DNA of 64,000 nt from Enterocola sp045611845 (GCA_045611845.1 JAZKXZ010000007.1:1-64000), one strand, 5' to 3'. Numbered from the stretch's first letter, positions 1-7,110 are shown. Made by a program: numbers and translations. Notes: generated from the letters alone by a model not told the origin.

Positions 1-899
1 GTTTGTTTTTCAAATAAAGCTGTATTTTGGTCTAATAAATCTTGATATGCAGTATTAAAATCTTGTTCTGTTGCAACTTTATCTGTATTTATCCATGTAA
101 GCCATGCTAATTGTTGAACGTAAGAAGAATGTCTTTCTACTTTCTCACATATCATTTCAGCAAGTTCAGGCGAAATGCTTTTCCCTGTATCTTTAAAACG
201 ACCGCAAATATACTCTATCCAATAATTTGTAGGTATTCTTTGCAAATTTATTGTGTCACCAAATTTATAAAATGGGAAACTTTTTTTCTCAAAAAGTTCG
301 TTCATTAAATGCTTTTTACTACCAAATAAACAATACGAAACATTCTTTTGAAGTTGCCATACTGTTCTTAATTTCTTTTGGAAAGTTTTAGAGTCATTAA
401 ATTCTGCTATTTGTTGAAATTCATCTATACAAATCACAATCCTACAGTTCTTCTTTTTCGCAATACTTTCTGGTAATTGAAGAATATCAACAATTTCTTC
501 ATTCTTTGAATTAATTTCTAACGACAAAGAAAAATCAGTCATAGGATCAATGCCAAAGGAAATCTTAGGATTAATGCGAGATAGAAATTGTTTTGCATTA
601 TCCAACCATTCATCCCATTTAGAAGAAGTTTGTTTAATTATTGCAGATGTAAATACATCATAGAAATCCTTTTCTGATCTACATGAAAATATATCCATAT
701 AAACAACCTTAATTTCTTCTGAATTTACCATTTTACAGACCTTATTCACTAAAGAAGTCTTACCCCAACGGCGAGGAGAAATTAAGACAGTATTCACTCC
801 ATGTTGAAAATTCATTACAAGGTGAGATGTTTCTTTTTCTCTGTCAGTAAAGTTATTACCAGATGTAGCAACACCAAAAACAAAAGGTTTATTTTCCAT
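1..899 (-). CDS. AAA+ ATPase of the archaeal-ATPase type, 3' end cut by the window
   Basis: The first 299 codons of a minus-strand gene are visible; it runs off the left edge, so the C-terminus is unseen. It starts with ATG at 899 (MENKPFVFGV). Residues 41-49 (SPRRWGKTS) form a Walker A motif of the P-R-R-x-G-K-T/S type typical of PF01637-like ATPases. Residues about 154-160 (IVICIDE) form Walker B with the DE pair, and a sensor-like FGSKKH stretch lies near residue 197. There is no signal peptide or membrane segment, so it should be cytoplasmic. Families of this type often carry a C-terminal winged helix or nuclease-like domain, which cannot be checked here. The substrate is unknown. It is transcribed from its own promoter just upstream and is not part of an operon with the tRNA gene that precedes it. 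Confidence 0.85.
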   Translation of the reverse strand, partial: MENKPFVFGVATSGNNFTDREKETSHLVMNFQHGVNTVLISPRRWGKTSLVNKVCKMVNSEEIKVVYMDIFSCRSEKDFYDVFTSAIIKQTSSKWDEWLDNAKQFLSRINPKISFGIDPMTDFSLSLEINSKNEEIVDILQLPESIAKKKNCRIVICIDEFQQIAEFNDSKTFQKKLRTVWQLQKNVSYCLFGSKKHLMNELFEKKSFPFYKFGDTINLQRIPTNYWIEYICGRFKDTGKSISPELAEMICEKVERHSSYVQQLAWLTWINTDKVATEQDFNTAYQDLLDQNTALFEKQ

Positions 900-918
900 A
901 ACACATAGATTTACAATG

Positions 919-949
919 CAAATATATATAATATTTTCAAAACTAACAA
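919..949 (-). promoter_or_regulatory. Bacteroidetes-type promoter of the AAA ATPase gene
   Basis: On the minus strand a TTG (949-947) is followed by exactly 20 bp and then TATATTTG (926-919), matching the Bacteroidetes primary-sigma consensus TTG-N19-21-TAnnTTTG. The start codon lies 20 bp beyond the -7 element. Confidence 0.65.
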
Positions 950-1054
950 TTTTATTACTTATAATATTATTACTTGTAAGTTTATTACTTATGACTATAA
1001 TATTATACGTCACTACACTACACTCCATAACGTACTATAATGTGCAAAAACAAA

Positions 1055-1076
1055 AAAACAGCAACGTTGCTGTTTT
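1055..1076 (-). terminator. Palindromic hairpin, second terminator after tRNA-Ser
   Basis: A perfect 22-base palindrome centred on CG (arms AAAACAGCAA and TTGCTGTTTT) is followed on the minus strand by a T-rich run. It lies downstream of the tRNA-Ser gene and of the closer hairpin at 1161-1192, so it probably backs that terminator up. Apart from this, the other hairpin and the ATPase promoter, nothing is seen in the 900-1200 gap; the short open frames there have no coding character. Confidence 0.5.
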
Positions 1077-1151
1077 ATGTTACAAAGAGATTTTACTAGC
1101 AATAGTGTGTTAAAAAAATAATAAAAATGGGAGTAATATTCAGAAAAGGGT

Positions 1152-1192
1152 GTAAAAAAAGGTGTAAATCTCGTAACTACTTGATTTACACC
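1152..1192 (-). terminator. Terminator of tRNA-Ser
   Basis: Arms GGTGTAAATC (1161-1170) and GATTTACACC (1183-1192) form a perfect 10-bp stem with a 12-base loop. On the minus strand the stem is followed directly by seven T residues. It sits 9 bp past the 3' end of the tRNA. Confidence 0.7.
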
Positions 1193-1200
1193 TGTATTTG

Positions 1201-1285
1201 CGGAGAGAGAGGGATTCGAACCCCCGGTACCTCTCGGTACGGCGGTTTTCAAGACCGCTGTAATCGACCACTCTACCATCTCTCC
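1201..1285 (-). tRNA. tRNA-Ser (anticodon TGA)
   Basis: The minus strand folds as an 85-nt class II tRNA. The acceptor stem is GGAGAGA paired with TCTCTCC, the discriminator is G, the T-loop is TTCGAAT, and a long variable arm (TACCGAGAGGTA) is typical of serine tRNAs. The anticodon loop CTTGAAA gives TGA, which reads UCN codons. CCA is not encoded. It has its own promoter and two downstream hairpins, so it is a single-gene unit. Confidence 0.95.
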
Positions 1286-1311
1286 AGTGGAGTTATCTCC
1301 GAATTGCGATG

Positions 1312-1319
1312 CAAAGATA
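1312..1319 (-). promoter_or_regulatory. -7 element of the tRNA-Ser promoter
   Basis: TATCTTTG on the minus strand lies 26 bp upstream of the tRNA 5' end. It is followed by GCATCGCAATT, so the 19 bases from the element onward are the same as those in front of tRNA-Gly at 10949-10967. No clear -33 TTG is seen at the expected distance. Confidence 0.6.
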
Positions 1320-1533
1320 GTACAATTTTTGAAAATAAAAAAGATTTTACACTTTTTTTTCAAAATATTTTTCTAACAAATGCTTAATTGCTTTTCAAAG
1401 ACTCTCCTACTTTATTCTTTTATTATTTAATCTACCCTTTGTATTGTTAGAAATTTATTCACTGTCATTTTTTTATTCACCAGAGCAAAGATAAAAAATA
1501 TTTCTACTTTATATATCTGCTAAAAAAATATAT

Positions 1534-1541
1534 TAATTTTG
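1534..1541 (+). promoter_or_regulatory. Candidate -7 element of the LRR protein gene
   Basis: TAATTTTG fits TAnnTTTG and lies 30 bp upstream of the ATG at 1572. No -33 TTG is visible at 19-21 bp, so the assignment rests on the -7 box and position alone. The rest of the 1286-1571 gap shows nothing else. Confidence 0.4.
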
Positions 1542-1571
1542 CACCCTCAAACTTATAAACTATAACTAACT

Positions 1572-2759
1572 ATGAAAAAAATGTTTTTATTTATGCTAAT
1601 GAGTTGTGCATTTGCAACTACAACATTGGCAAACAGCGAAGTAGAATCTTCTACCTACGACGCCGAAAAAGAAAATCAACTAATTGCTGAAAAAATCCAA
1701 GCTGCAGTTGATAGCATTATTGCAAACCCAGGAGATAAAGAATCTATTGCTTTTTATAAAAAGAATAATTTCCCTAAAACTAAAATGGACTGGGTATCAT
1801 TATCATTCGAGAATGGGGTTTTAAGAGTTTATGGAAGTGGCAATGTATCTCTTCACGACAAAAAACTTATAACAAGTTACTCAAACGTTATTAAAGCCAT
1901 TGTATTTGAAGAAGGCATTACAGGTATATTCTCTGTAGATTATCTACCAGAATTAGAATATGTATATCTTCCAAGCACATTAAAAACGCTTGTACGCTCA
2001 GCTTTTTATGGTGATAAAAAATTAAAATTAGTAAACCTTCCTATAGGTATAAAAGATATAAGTTATTACACATTTGCTTATTGCGAATCTCTTAAAACTA
2101 TAGCCCTTCACGACTCTATAAAAACGATATATTCAAAAGCATTTGATGGTTGCAAAAGCCTTGAAAAAATATACATACCTAAAGATATTACAGTATTCCC
2201 CAATGGGATGTTTAGAGGCTGCAAATCTTTAACTGAAATCAATATTCACGAAGGCATTACCTCTATTGGTGAAGAAGCATTTAAAGATTGCCAATCAATT
2301 ACAAGCATAAAAATGCCAAACACCGTAACAGAAATTGGTGAAGGTGCATTTAGAAATATGAGTTCACTAAAAGAAGTCACTATTTCTGAAAACATTACAG
2401 AAATTCCAGAAGATGCATTTAAAAATTGTGACTTATTAGTTAGTGTTGTTTTACCAGAAAGTGTTAATACCCTAGGTCAAGATAGTTTTAAAGATTGTGA
2501 CAATCTAGAGTCTATAGAATTTAAAACACCAAATCTATTATCTATTGCTAAATTTAGCTTTGAGCATTGCAAAAAAATGCACACAATGATTGTACATAGC
2601 AATACAGTGCCTAAAATCAATAAGATATTCGAAAGTGAAAATGACTCAAAAGAATATTACAAGAAAGTAAAACTGTATGTAAAACCAGAGGTCTTCTTTA
2701 CATTTATCGAAACACCAAACTGGAACAAATTCCTCGACATTAGAAAAATTGAAGAATAA
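1572..2759 (+). CDS. BspA-like leucine-rich-repeat exported protein
   Basis: A 395-residue protein with a signal peptide (MKKMFLFMLMSCAFATTTLA, cleavage near residue 20). From about residue 105 to 365 it is built of LRR_5-type repeats of about 23 residues, with the recurring pattern I-x-I-P-x-x-I/V-T-x-I-G-x-x-A-F-x-x-C-x-S-L, for example around GEEAFKDCQS and EDAFKNCDLL. Such BspA/TpLRR proteins are known in oral and gut Bacteroidales and Treponema as surface adhesins. There is no recognisable T9SS C-terminal domain and no lipobox, so how it is retained at the surface, if at all, is unclear; a periplasmic or freely secreted protein is equally possible. It is monocistronic, with a strong bidirectional terminator directly after the stop. 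Confidence 0.85.
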   Translation: MKKMFLFMLMSCAFATTTLANSEVESSTYDAEKENQLIAEKIQAAVDSIIANPGDKESIAFYKKNNFPKTKMDWVSLSFENGVLRVYGSGNVSLHDKKLITSYSNVIKAIVFEEGITGIFSVDYLPELEYVYLPSTLKTLVRSAFYGDKKLKLVNLPIGIKDISYYTFAYCESLKTIALHDSIKTIYSKAFDGCKSLEKIYIPKDITVFPNGMFRGCKSLTEINIHEGITSIGEEAFKDCQSITSIKMPNTVTEIGEGAFRNMSSLKEVTISENITEIPEDAFKNCDLLVSVVLPESVNTLGQDSFKDCDNLESIEFKTPNLLSIAKFSFEHCKKMHTMIVHSNTVPKINKIFESENDSKEYYKKVKLYVKPEVFFTFIETPNWNKFLDIRKIEE

Positions 2760-2781
2760 GTCGTTGCAACACTTCAACCAT

Positions 2782-2824
2782 AAAAATCGGAGTAATTCAT
2801 TAAATGAGTTACTCCGATTTTTTA
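2782..2824. terminator. Bidirectional terminator between LRR and DUF4491 genes
   Basis: Bases 2782-2800 pair with 2804-2822 to make a stem of 19 bp with one G-T wobble and a 3-base loop. It begins with A5 and ends in T6, so it can work on both strands. The two genes on its flanks converge on it. Confidence 0.85.
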
Positions 2825-2825
2825 T

Positions 2826-3110
2826 TTACTTATGCCCTGGTCCTGCAGGAAACCAACCCTTCTCTACCCTTTTGTATTGTTGAAAAATTTCCAATATACT
2901 CCAAAAAGAAGAGAATGCCACCACGCCCAAAACAATAGAAATAATCACATCTGCCACGCAAACAGAGCCTATCATAAACGCAATGCCAAGTAGCAGAAAA
3001 ATCCACCAACTCTTCACACCTAAATAATACTCCGCCTTAATCACAAGCGGATGAAATAGCCCAATCACCAAAAAAGTAACCAGCCCTATAATTAATCCTG
3101 TAATATTCAT
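2826..3110 (-). CDS. DUF4491 family small membrane protein
   Basis: The 94-residue product starts MNITGLIIGL. The open frame extends 9 codons further upstream (to 3137), but family members start at the MNxTGLIIGL sequence, so the ATG at 3110 is chosen. Three to four hydrophobic segments fill residues 3-75. The conserved tail (WSILE..., then K-G-W-F-P) and the HPxVIKAEYYxG motif near residue 25 are typical of DUF4491, a Bacteroidetes inner-membrane family of unknown function. Nothing in the surroundings suggests a partner. It ends in the loop side of the shared terminator with the LRR gene. Confidence 0.8.
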   Translation of the reverse strand: MNITGLIIGLVTFLVIGLFHPLVIKAEYYLGVKSWWIFLLLGIAFMIGSVCVADVIISIVLGVVAFSSFWSILEIFQQYKRVEKGWFPAGPGHK

Positions 3111-3156
3111 AATAAATTCTTCTTTATACGAAGACAAAGATACGAATATATTTAAA

Positions 3157-3179
3157 AACCGTGACGAATTGTCACGGTT
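3157..3179. promoter_or_regulatory. Inverted repeat, possible operator of the Bro-N region
   Basis: AACCGTGAC and GTCACGGTT are perfect inverted repeats separated by 5 bases. The site lies 46 bp upstream of the DUF4491 start and downstream of the Bro-N gene. Nearly the same motif, with the same 5-base spacing, occurs inside the Bro-N gene at 3936-3960. It could also fold as a hairpin with a short T run on the minus strand, so a weak terminator is the alternative. Confidence 0.45.
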
Positions 3180-3240
3180 CTAAAACAGGGTATTTTCCGC
3201 AATTTTCCAAAACGATTTCACCCCATTTTTCGCATTTTTC

Positions 3241-3275
3241 CAAAAAAGACTGCCAAAACGATTTTTTGACAGTCT
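3241..3275 (-). terminator. Terminator of the Bro-N gene
   Basis: AGACTG (3247-3252) pairs with CAGTCT (3270-3275), the stem being extended by CAAAA against TTTTTG after one mismatch. On the minus strand it is followed by six T. It lies 24 bp past the Bro-N stop and is almost identical to the hairpin at 4340-4375 on the other side of the gene. Confidence 0.7.
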
Positions 3276-3298
3276 ATGCAAGATTTAGTAATTCAAGT

Positions 3299-4138
3299 TT
3301 AATTTTCGTCTTCTGAATTCTCGGGCAAAATATAATCACTAGCTTTCTTTGGAGAAATAACCGTCCTACCCAATTGTTCTTCAAGTTGATTTCGAGCAAC
3401 CTTTGCTACTCCACCACCCGCTTTAGCTACAGACTTTTGTTCAATATAACCATTAGGATTTTGCTGTTTAGATAGTTCTGTTGCAGATGCTTCCGCTAAA
3501 ATATTAAAAGCAATCTCCAAGTTTGTCATATTATCTCTTAAATTCTCTTTCTTAAGTCCTTTAAGATTTTTATATTGCCTTGTGGTTAATCCGCTCCATT
3601 CCTTTGTTATAATATCTGTTAGAGAAGCATATTCCACCCCCTTATTAACCCCAGTCCTTTCCCATTCGTCAGTAAGTTCTTTTCTTACTTCAATAGATTT
3701 AATACGTTGATTTATCCATGCGTCTGAATACCCCAAGCGCTTGTAGTCCATTATTGCTTGATCTATTGAAAGTTCTGGGTCTTGCATTTGATCAAGACGT
3801 TGTGACGCCACTTGCGCCATCCATTGCTTGAATGGTTCTGCCTTAGGCGAAGGTATTGATTGGATAATACGAAAAATCTGCTCTGTATCAGCCACATCGG
3901 TTAATCGCATTTTACCATCAGCTGCTCGAAGTTTCAAACCGTTACAATTTGTAACGGTTTCATTGCCCTCTTCTAACAGTCTCTTTTTAAGAACTCTCCA
4001 ATAAACTTGTGGGTCCTTGCTTTCTGTAAGCACCCCAACAACATCCACTACAGAAAAATACCATTTTTCTTGTTCGTCGTCCCATACTGTCCGAACTTTT
4101 TTCTCTTCAAAAAGTTTGATTGATTCTTGTTTTGTCAT
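3299..4138 (-). CDS. Bro-N domain protein (phage antirepressor / DinD-like)
   Basis: A 279-residue soluble protein. Residues about 10-120 fit the Bro-N fold: a W-Y-F-S-V-V-D-V-V segment, then Y-W-R-V-L-K-K-R-L, then the loop around LTDVADTEQIFRIIQSIPSPKAEPFKQWMA. The second half is helical (residues about 125-250), the arrangement seen in chromosomal Bro-N/DinD-like proteins of Bacteroidetes. Bro-N domains bind DNA and are common in phage antirepressors; DinD relatives are linked to the DNA damage response. The gene stands alone between look-alike terminators and carries an inverted repeat in its own coding sequence (3936-3960). No other phage gene is present, so it may be a relic or a domesticated regulator. 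The function is inferred only from the domain. Confidence 0.75.
   Translation of the reverse strand: MTKQESIKLFEEKKVRTVWDDEQEKWYFSVVDVVGVLTESKDPQVYWRVLKKRLLEEGNETVTNCNGLKLRAADGKMRLTDVADTEQIFRIIQSIPSPKAEPFKQWMAQVASQRLDQMQDPELSIDQAIMDYKRLGYSDAWINQRIKSIEVRKELTDEWERTGVNKGVEYASLTDIITKEWSGLTTRQYKNLKGLKKENLRDNMTNLEIAFNILAEASATELSKQQNPNGYIEQKSVAKAGGGVAKVARNQLEEQLGRTVISPKKASDYILPENSEDEN
3936..3960. repeat. Inverted repeat inside the Bro-N gene
   Basis: AAACCGTTAC and GTAACGGTTT are perfect 10-bp inverted repeats around the 5-base spacer AATTT. In the gene they encode the ETVTNCNGLK stretch. The core AACCGTkAC-N5-GTmACGGTT is shared with the intergenic repeat at 3157-3179, which suggests a binding site in two copies. 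Confidence 0.5.
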
Positions 4139-4175
4139 AACTAAATTTCGTAAATAAAGATTAATTGTAATAATG

Positions 4176-4187
4176 TTACACGTGTAA
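4176..4187. promoter_or_regulatory. 12-bp palindrome upstream of the Bro-N gene
   Basis: TTACACGTGTAA is a perfect palindrome 37 bp upstream of the Bro-N start codon, where a repressor site would sit. There is no direct evidence of binding, and short palindromes arise by chance in A+T-rich DNA. Confidence 0.3.
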
Positions 4188-4339
4188 ATTCTTCACGAAG
4201 TTAAAGTTTATTTCTCTGATAATCAAAACATAAAGCAAATATTTTTCAACTTTTTGAAATATTTTGTTTTTCAGAAGATTTCCATTTGTAATCCTTCTAT
4301 TTTTGTTCTATTTTTCAAAATTTCCCAATCCACGACAAA

Positions 4340-4375
4340 CAAAAAAAAGACTGCCAAAATATTTTTTGACAGTCT
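4340..4375 (-). terminator. Orphan terminator, twin of the one at 3241-3275
   Basis: AGACTG (4348-4353) pairs with CAGTCT (4370-4375), and eight T follow on the minus strand. It differs from the Bro-N terminator only in the loop (AATATT versus AACGAT) and flanks. No minus-strand gene ends here, which makes it an orphan. Confidence 0.55.
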
Positions 4376-4388
4376 ACTACATCTCATA

Positions 4389-4419
4389 TTGACCAAATAA
4401 CTATTTTTCACTACCTTTG
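4389..4419 (+). promoter_or_regulatory. Promoter of the aminotransferase gene
   Basis: TTG (4389-4391), 20 bp, TACCTTTG (4412-4419): a full match to the Bacteroidetes promoter pattern, 29 bp upstream of the ATG. Confidence 0.75.
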
Positions 4420-4448
4420 TATTCGGTTTAAAGAAAATAATAAAAGAT

Positions 4449-5585
4449 ATGAATCCACTTGTAGATAAGATGACCTCTTTTATTGTGATGGACGTGCTTG
4501 AGAGAGCAAACGAACTGCAAAGACAAGGCGTTGACATTATTCACTTAGAGGTGGGCGAGCCAGATTTTGATGTACCAGAGTGCGTAACTAAGGCTGTGGT
4601 AGAGGCGTATAAAAATCATCAAACACACTATACTCACTCTCTTGGCGACCCAGAACTTCGTCAAGAAATTGCAAACCTGTACAAACGCGAGTATAATGTA
4701 GATGTAGATAAAGACCAAATACTTGTAACAAGTGGTTCTTCTCCTGCCATTTTGCTTACCATGATTTTGCTTTGCAACGAAAACTCTGAGGTAATTCTTT
4801 CAAACCCAGGTTATGCTTGCTACAAAAACTTTGTGCTTGGTGCTCACGCAAAACCTGTGAACGTGCCACTAAGAGCAGAAAATGGTTTCCAATACAAAGT
4901 GGAAGATATTAAAGAAAAGATAACTGAAAACACCGCCGCTATTTTCATAAACTCTCCTATGAACCCTACCGGCATAGTACTTGAAGAGTCTTTTATGAAA
5001 GAAGTTTCTCAGCTTGGCGTGCCAGTGATTTCTGATGAAATTTATCACGGACTTGTTTATGAAGGAAAAGCACATTCTATTTTGGAATATACAGATAATG
5101 CTTTTGTGCTAAATGGTTTTAGTAAGCGCTTCGCAATGACAGGCCTTCGTTTGGGTTACTTAATTGCACCAAAACAATATATGCCAGCAATTCAAAAATT
5201 GGCTCAAAACTTTTTGATTTGCGCTTCAAGCACAGCTCAAAAGGCAGGTATTGCCACCCTACGCGACACTTCAGACTACGAACAAACTATGTTCAACACA
5301 TACAACGAACGCCGCCTTTACCTAGTAGACCGCCTACAAAAAATGGGCTTTACCCTACCAGCTATTCCACAAGGTGCATTCTATGTATTTGTTGACGCTT
5401 CTAAATATACAAACGACTCTCTAAAATTTGCTTTCGATGTGCTTGAAAAAGCCCATGTGGGTATCACTCCAGGTGTGGACTTCGGAACTGGAGGCGAAGG
5501 ATTTGTAAGATTCTCATACGCCAACTCTCTAGAGAACATTAAAGAAGGTATGGATAGACTAGAGAAGTACTTAAGTACTTTATAG
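4449..5585 (+). CDS. Pyridoxal-phosphate class I/II aminotransferase
   Basis: A 378-residue cytoplasmic enzyme of the aspartate aminotransferase fold (type I). The PLP lysine is K226 in the motif NGFSKRFAMTGLRLGY, and the cofactor-binding pieces SGSSPA (near residue 98), NSPMNPTG (near 170) and SDEIYHGL (near 200) are all present. C-terminal G-T-G-G-E-G-F-V-R-F-S-Y carries the substrate-carboxylate arginine. The exact substrate cannot be read from sequence; aspartate, aromatic or alanine-type activity are all possible within this family. It is monocistronic: it has its own promoter and a strong hairpin 45 bp after the stop. Confidence 0.9.
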   Translation: MNPLVDKMTSFIVMDVLERANELQRQGVDIIHLEVGEPDFDVPECVTKAVVEAYKNHQTHYTHSLGDPELRQEIANLYKREYNVDVDKDQILVTSGSSPAILLTMILLCNENSEVILSNPGYACYKNFVLGAHAKPVNVPLRAENGFQYKVEDIKEKITENTAAIFINSPMNPTGIVLEESFMKEVSQLGVPVISDEIYHGLVYEGKAHSILEYTDNAFVLNGFSKRFAMTGLRLGYLIAPKQYMPAIQKLAQNFLICASSTAQKAGIATLRDTSDYEQTMFNTYNERRLYLVDRLQKMGFTLPAIPQGAFYVFVDASKYTNDSLKFAFDVLEKAHVGITPGVDFGTGGEGFVRFSYANSLENIKEGMDRLEKYLSTL

Positions 5586-5630
5586 TGAGATTTTTTTGAG
5601 CAGCGAGAATAAAGATAAACTAATTAACAT

Positions 5631-5666
5631 AAAAAGAGCAACGAAAATTAATTCGTTGCTCTTTTT
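5631..5666. terminator. Bidirectional terminator
   Basis: A perfect 15-bp stem (5631-5645 with 5652-5666) with loop AATTAA, A5 at one end and T5 at the other. It serves the aminotransferase gene on the plus strand and the Cys/His-rich gene on the minus strand. Confidence 0.9.
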
Positions 5667-5703
5667 ACATAATCCTATTAACTAACCTTAAAAAACTAAT
5701 CTA

Positions 5704-6171
5704 CTAATTTACTAGTGCAGCTACTAATCCTACTACTGCTGCAGTTGTTACTGCTCCTGCTACCAATCCTTCTACTCCATTACAGTGGTCATTGTGATGA
5801 TGAGCTAAATGACAAACTGGCGCTGGTTTGTGGCAATGATCATTGTGATGATGATTTAAGTGACATACAGGAGCTGGCTTTGGTGCTGGTCTGTGTGGTC
5901 TGTGAGCCACTGGTTTTGGTGCTGGTTTATGATTTGGTTTGTGAGCCACTGGTTTGTTGTTTGGTTTTGGCGCTGGTTTATGTGCCACTGGTTTTGGTGC
6001 TGGTTTAGCAGCTGGCTTAACTGCAAGCTTTTTATTATCACGTTTGTTGTCAACTTTTACTATTTTAGGTTTTTCAGGACCTCTATCGCCTCTTGGAGAC
6101 ACATCTGCAAAACTAACTACACAACCTAAGAACATTGCAAACACTGTTGTTAAAACTAATCTCTTTTTCAT
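5704..6171 (-). CDS. Exported Lys-Pro-Ala and Cys/His-rich repeat protein
   Basis: A 155-residue protein with a signal peptide (residues 1-22, ending VSFA). Residues about 48-95 are low-complexity K-P-A-P-K-P / K-P-V-A-H repeats. Then follow two copies of the block KPAPVCHLxHHHNDHC (residues about 97-130), each with two Cys and five His at fixed spacing, which looks made for metal binding. The C-terminus is a small hydrophobic Gly/Ala/Val segment that could enter a membrane. I do not recognise a family. Zinc, copper or nickel buffering in the periplasm is a guess from composition only. The long open frames on the opposite strand are shadows of the repeats. Confidence 0.7.
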   Translation of the reverse strand: MKKRLVLTTVFAMFLGCVVSFADVSPRGDRGPEKPKIVKVDNKRDNKKLAVKPAAKPAPKPVAHKPAPKPNNKPVAHKPNHKPAPKPVAHRPHRPAPKPAPVCHLNHHHNDHCHKPAPVCHLAHHHNDHCNGVEGLVAGAVTTAAVVGLVAALVN

Positions 6172-6381
6172 AACTCATAAATTTAAATTGTTAATACTAA
6201 TTTTCTTATTCTTAAGTGAACCAGCTTTGTTGCTGTTTCTGTCTCTTTGACCAGTGAGTGCAAACGTTTGTTTAATCACCTGCTTGTTAAAAAATCTAAA
6301 ACATCCTTCGACAATACTTCGACAGGTTCAGCAAGCATCTCAGGGAGAGGACATATATACTCACGGTTATCAATACGTCTT

Positions 6382-6430
6382 ATTTCTCATTTCTCATTTC
6401 TCATTTCTCATTTCTCATTTCTCCTTTCTC
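6382..6430 (+). repeat. ATTTCTC heptamer array upstream of queH
   Basis: Six perfect ATTTCTC units (6382-6423) are followed by one variant unit (CTTTCTC). The array ends 12 bp before the queH -7 element and so covers the place where a -33 box would be. The sequence to its left (6300-6350) holds two CTTCGACA words and looks like an intergenic repeat, but no second copy is in the window. Confidence 0.85.
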
Positions 6431-6442
6431 ATATATAATCAC

Positions 6443-6450
6443 TATCTTTG
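6443..6450 (+). promoter_or_regulatory. -7 element of the queH promoter
   Basis: TATCTTTG lies 4 bp upstream of the ATG at 6455, so the transcript would have a very short leader. No TTG occurs at the expected distance; that position falls in the heptamer array. Confidence 0.5.
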
Positions 6451-6454
6451 CAAT

Positions 6455-7018
6455 ATGAAAAAAGTATTACTACATGCTTGCTGTGCTCCATGTTCGTCTG
6501 CCATACTTGAGTGGATGTTAAACTATGATTATCAGGTGGTTCTATATTTTTGCAATCCAAATATTTTTCCACAAGAAGAATACGAATTGCGAAAATCGGA
6601 GCTAATTAAATATGCAGAAAAACTTGGTGTAAAATTTATAGACGACGACTATAATCATGCCGACTGGCTTGAATTTATAAAAGGACTAGAAAACGAAAAA
6701 GAGCGTGGTCCTCGTTGCTTAATGTGCTTTAAATATCGTCTTTTAAAAACTGCTCGCAAGGCAATAGAATTAAACATAGAAGAATTTACCACTACCCTAG
6801 CATCTTCTCGCTGGAAAAGTTTAAATCAAATAAACGAAGCGGGCGCTTGGGCTGTGGAGCAGGTAAAAGAAGAGTTAAACGCTAAAGGCACAACACTTAA
6901 GTTTGATGATAGGAATTGGCGCAAGGGCGGACTACAACAACGCCGCAATGAATTGCTTAAAGAAAATAATTTCTACAACCAACTCTACTGCGGCTGTGAG
7001 TTTAGTATGAACCTATAA
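6455..7018 (+). CDS. queH: Epoxyqueuosine reductase QueH
   Basis: A 187-residue protein beginning MKKVLLHACCAPCSS. The open frame continues 67 codons upstream through the heptamer array, but the ATG at 6455 matches the QueH N-terminus. QueH (former DUF208) is the non-orthologous replacement of QueG and carries out the last step of queuosine synthesis in tRNA, reduction of epoxyqueuosine. The hallmark residues are visible: adjacent Cys9-Cys10, Cys13, then CLMC (Cys88 and Cys91), which supply iron-sulfur ligands, and a C-terminal CGC. No other queuosine gene is nearby. It converges on gapA with a shared terminator between them. Confidence 0.93.
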   Translation: MKKVLLHACCAPCSSAILEWMLNYDYQVVLYFCNPNIFPQEEYELRKSELIKYAEKLGVKFIDDDYNHADWLEFIKGLENEKERGPRCLMCFKYRLLKTARKAIELNIEEFTTTLASSRWKSLNQINEAGAWAVEQVKEELNAKGTTLKFDDRNWRKGGLQQRRNELLKENNFYNQLYCGCEFSMNL

Positions 7019-7057
7019 ATTTCTATTTTAAACGTGTTCACACGTTATAAAAGCAAT

Positions 7058-7089
7058 AAAAAAGGTAGACCGAATGGTCTACCTTTTCA
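7058..7089. terminator. Bidirectional terminator between queH and gapA
   Basis: A 12-bp stem (7060-7071 with 7076-7087), loop GAAT, with A runs to the left and T4 to the right. It lies between the convergent stops of queH and gapA. Confidence 0.85.
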
Positions 7090-7110
7090 TTTATATTGGT
7101 TTCTAACTGA

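Larger units (their letters stand above)
4139..4448. other. Gap between the Bro-N gene and the aminotransferase gene
   Basis: This 310-base gap has no supported coding sequence; the minus-strand open frame across 4271-4537 overlaps the aminotransferase start and has no coding character. It contains, from left to right, the palindrome TTACACGTGTAA (4176-4187) just upstream of the Bro-N start, an orphan terminator-like hairpin (4340-4375) and the aminotransferase promoter (4389-4419). Confidence 0.6.

Noticed and set aside
1013..1387. Open frames on both strands across the tRNA-Ser region
   Set aside because: They run through the tRNA and its hairpins, have no coding character and no start signals.
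5715..6250. Several long plus-strand frames opposite the Cys/His-rich gene
   Set aside because: They are reverse readings of its low-complexity repeats; the minus-strand frame has a signal peptide, sensible repeats and a terminator.
6254..6454. N-terminal extension of queH by 67 codons
   Set aside because: The extension is translated heptamer array and lies upstream of the -7 box; the QueH motif starts at the ATG at 6455.
7031..7046. Palindrome AACGTGT-TC-ACACGTT as a regulatory site or queH terminator
   Set aside because: It has no T tract and sits just before a strong bidirectional terminator between convergent genes; no second copy was found.
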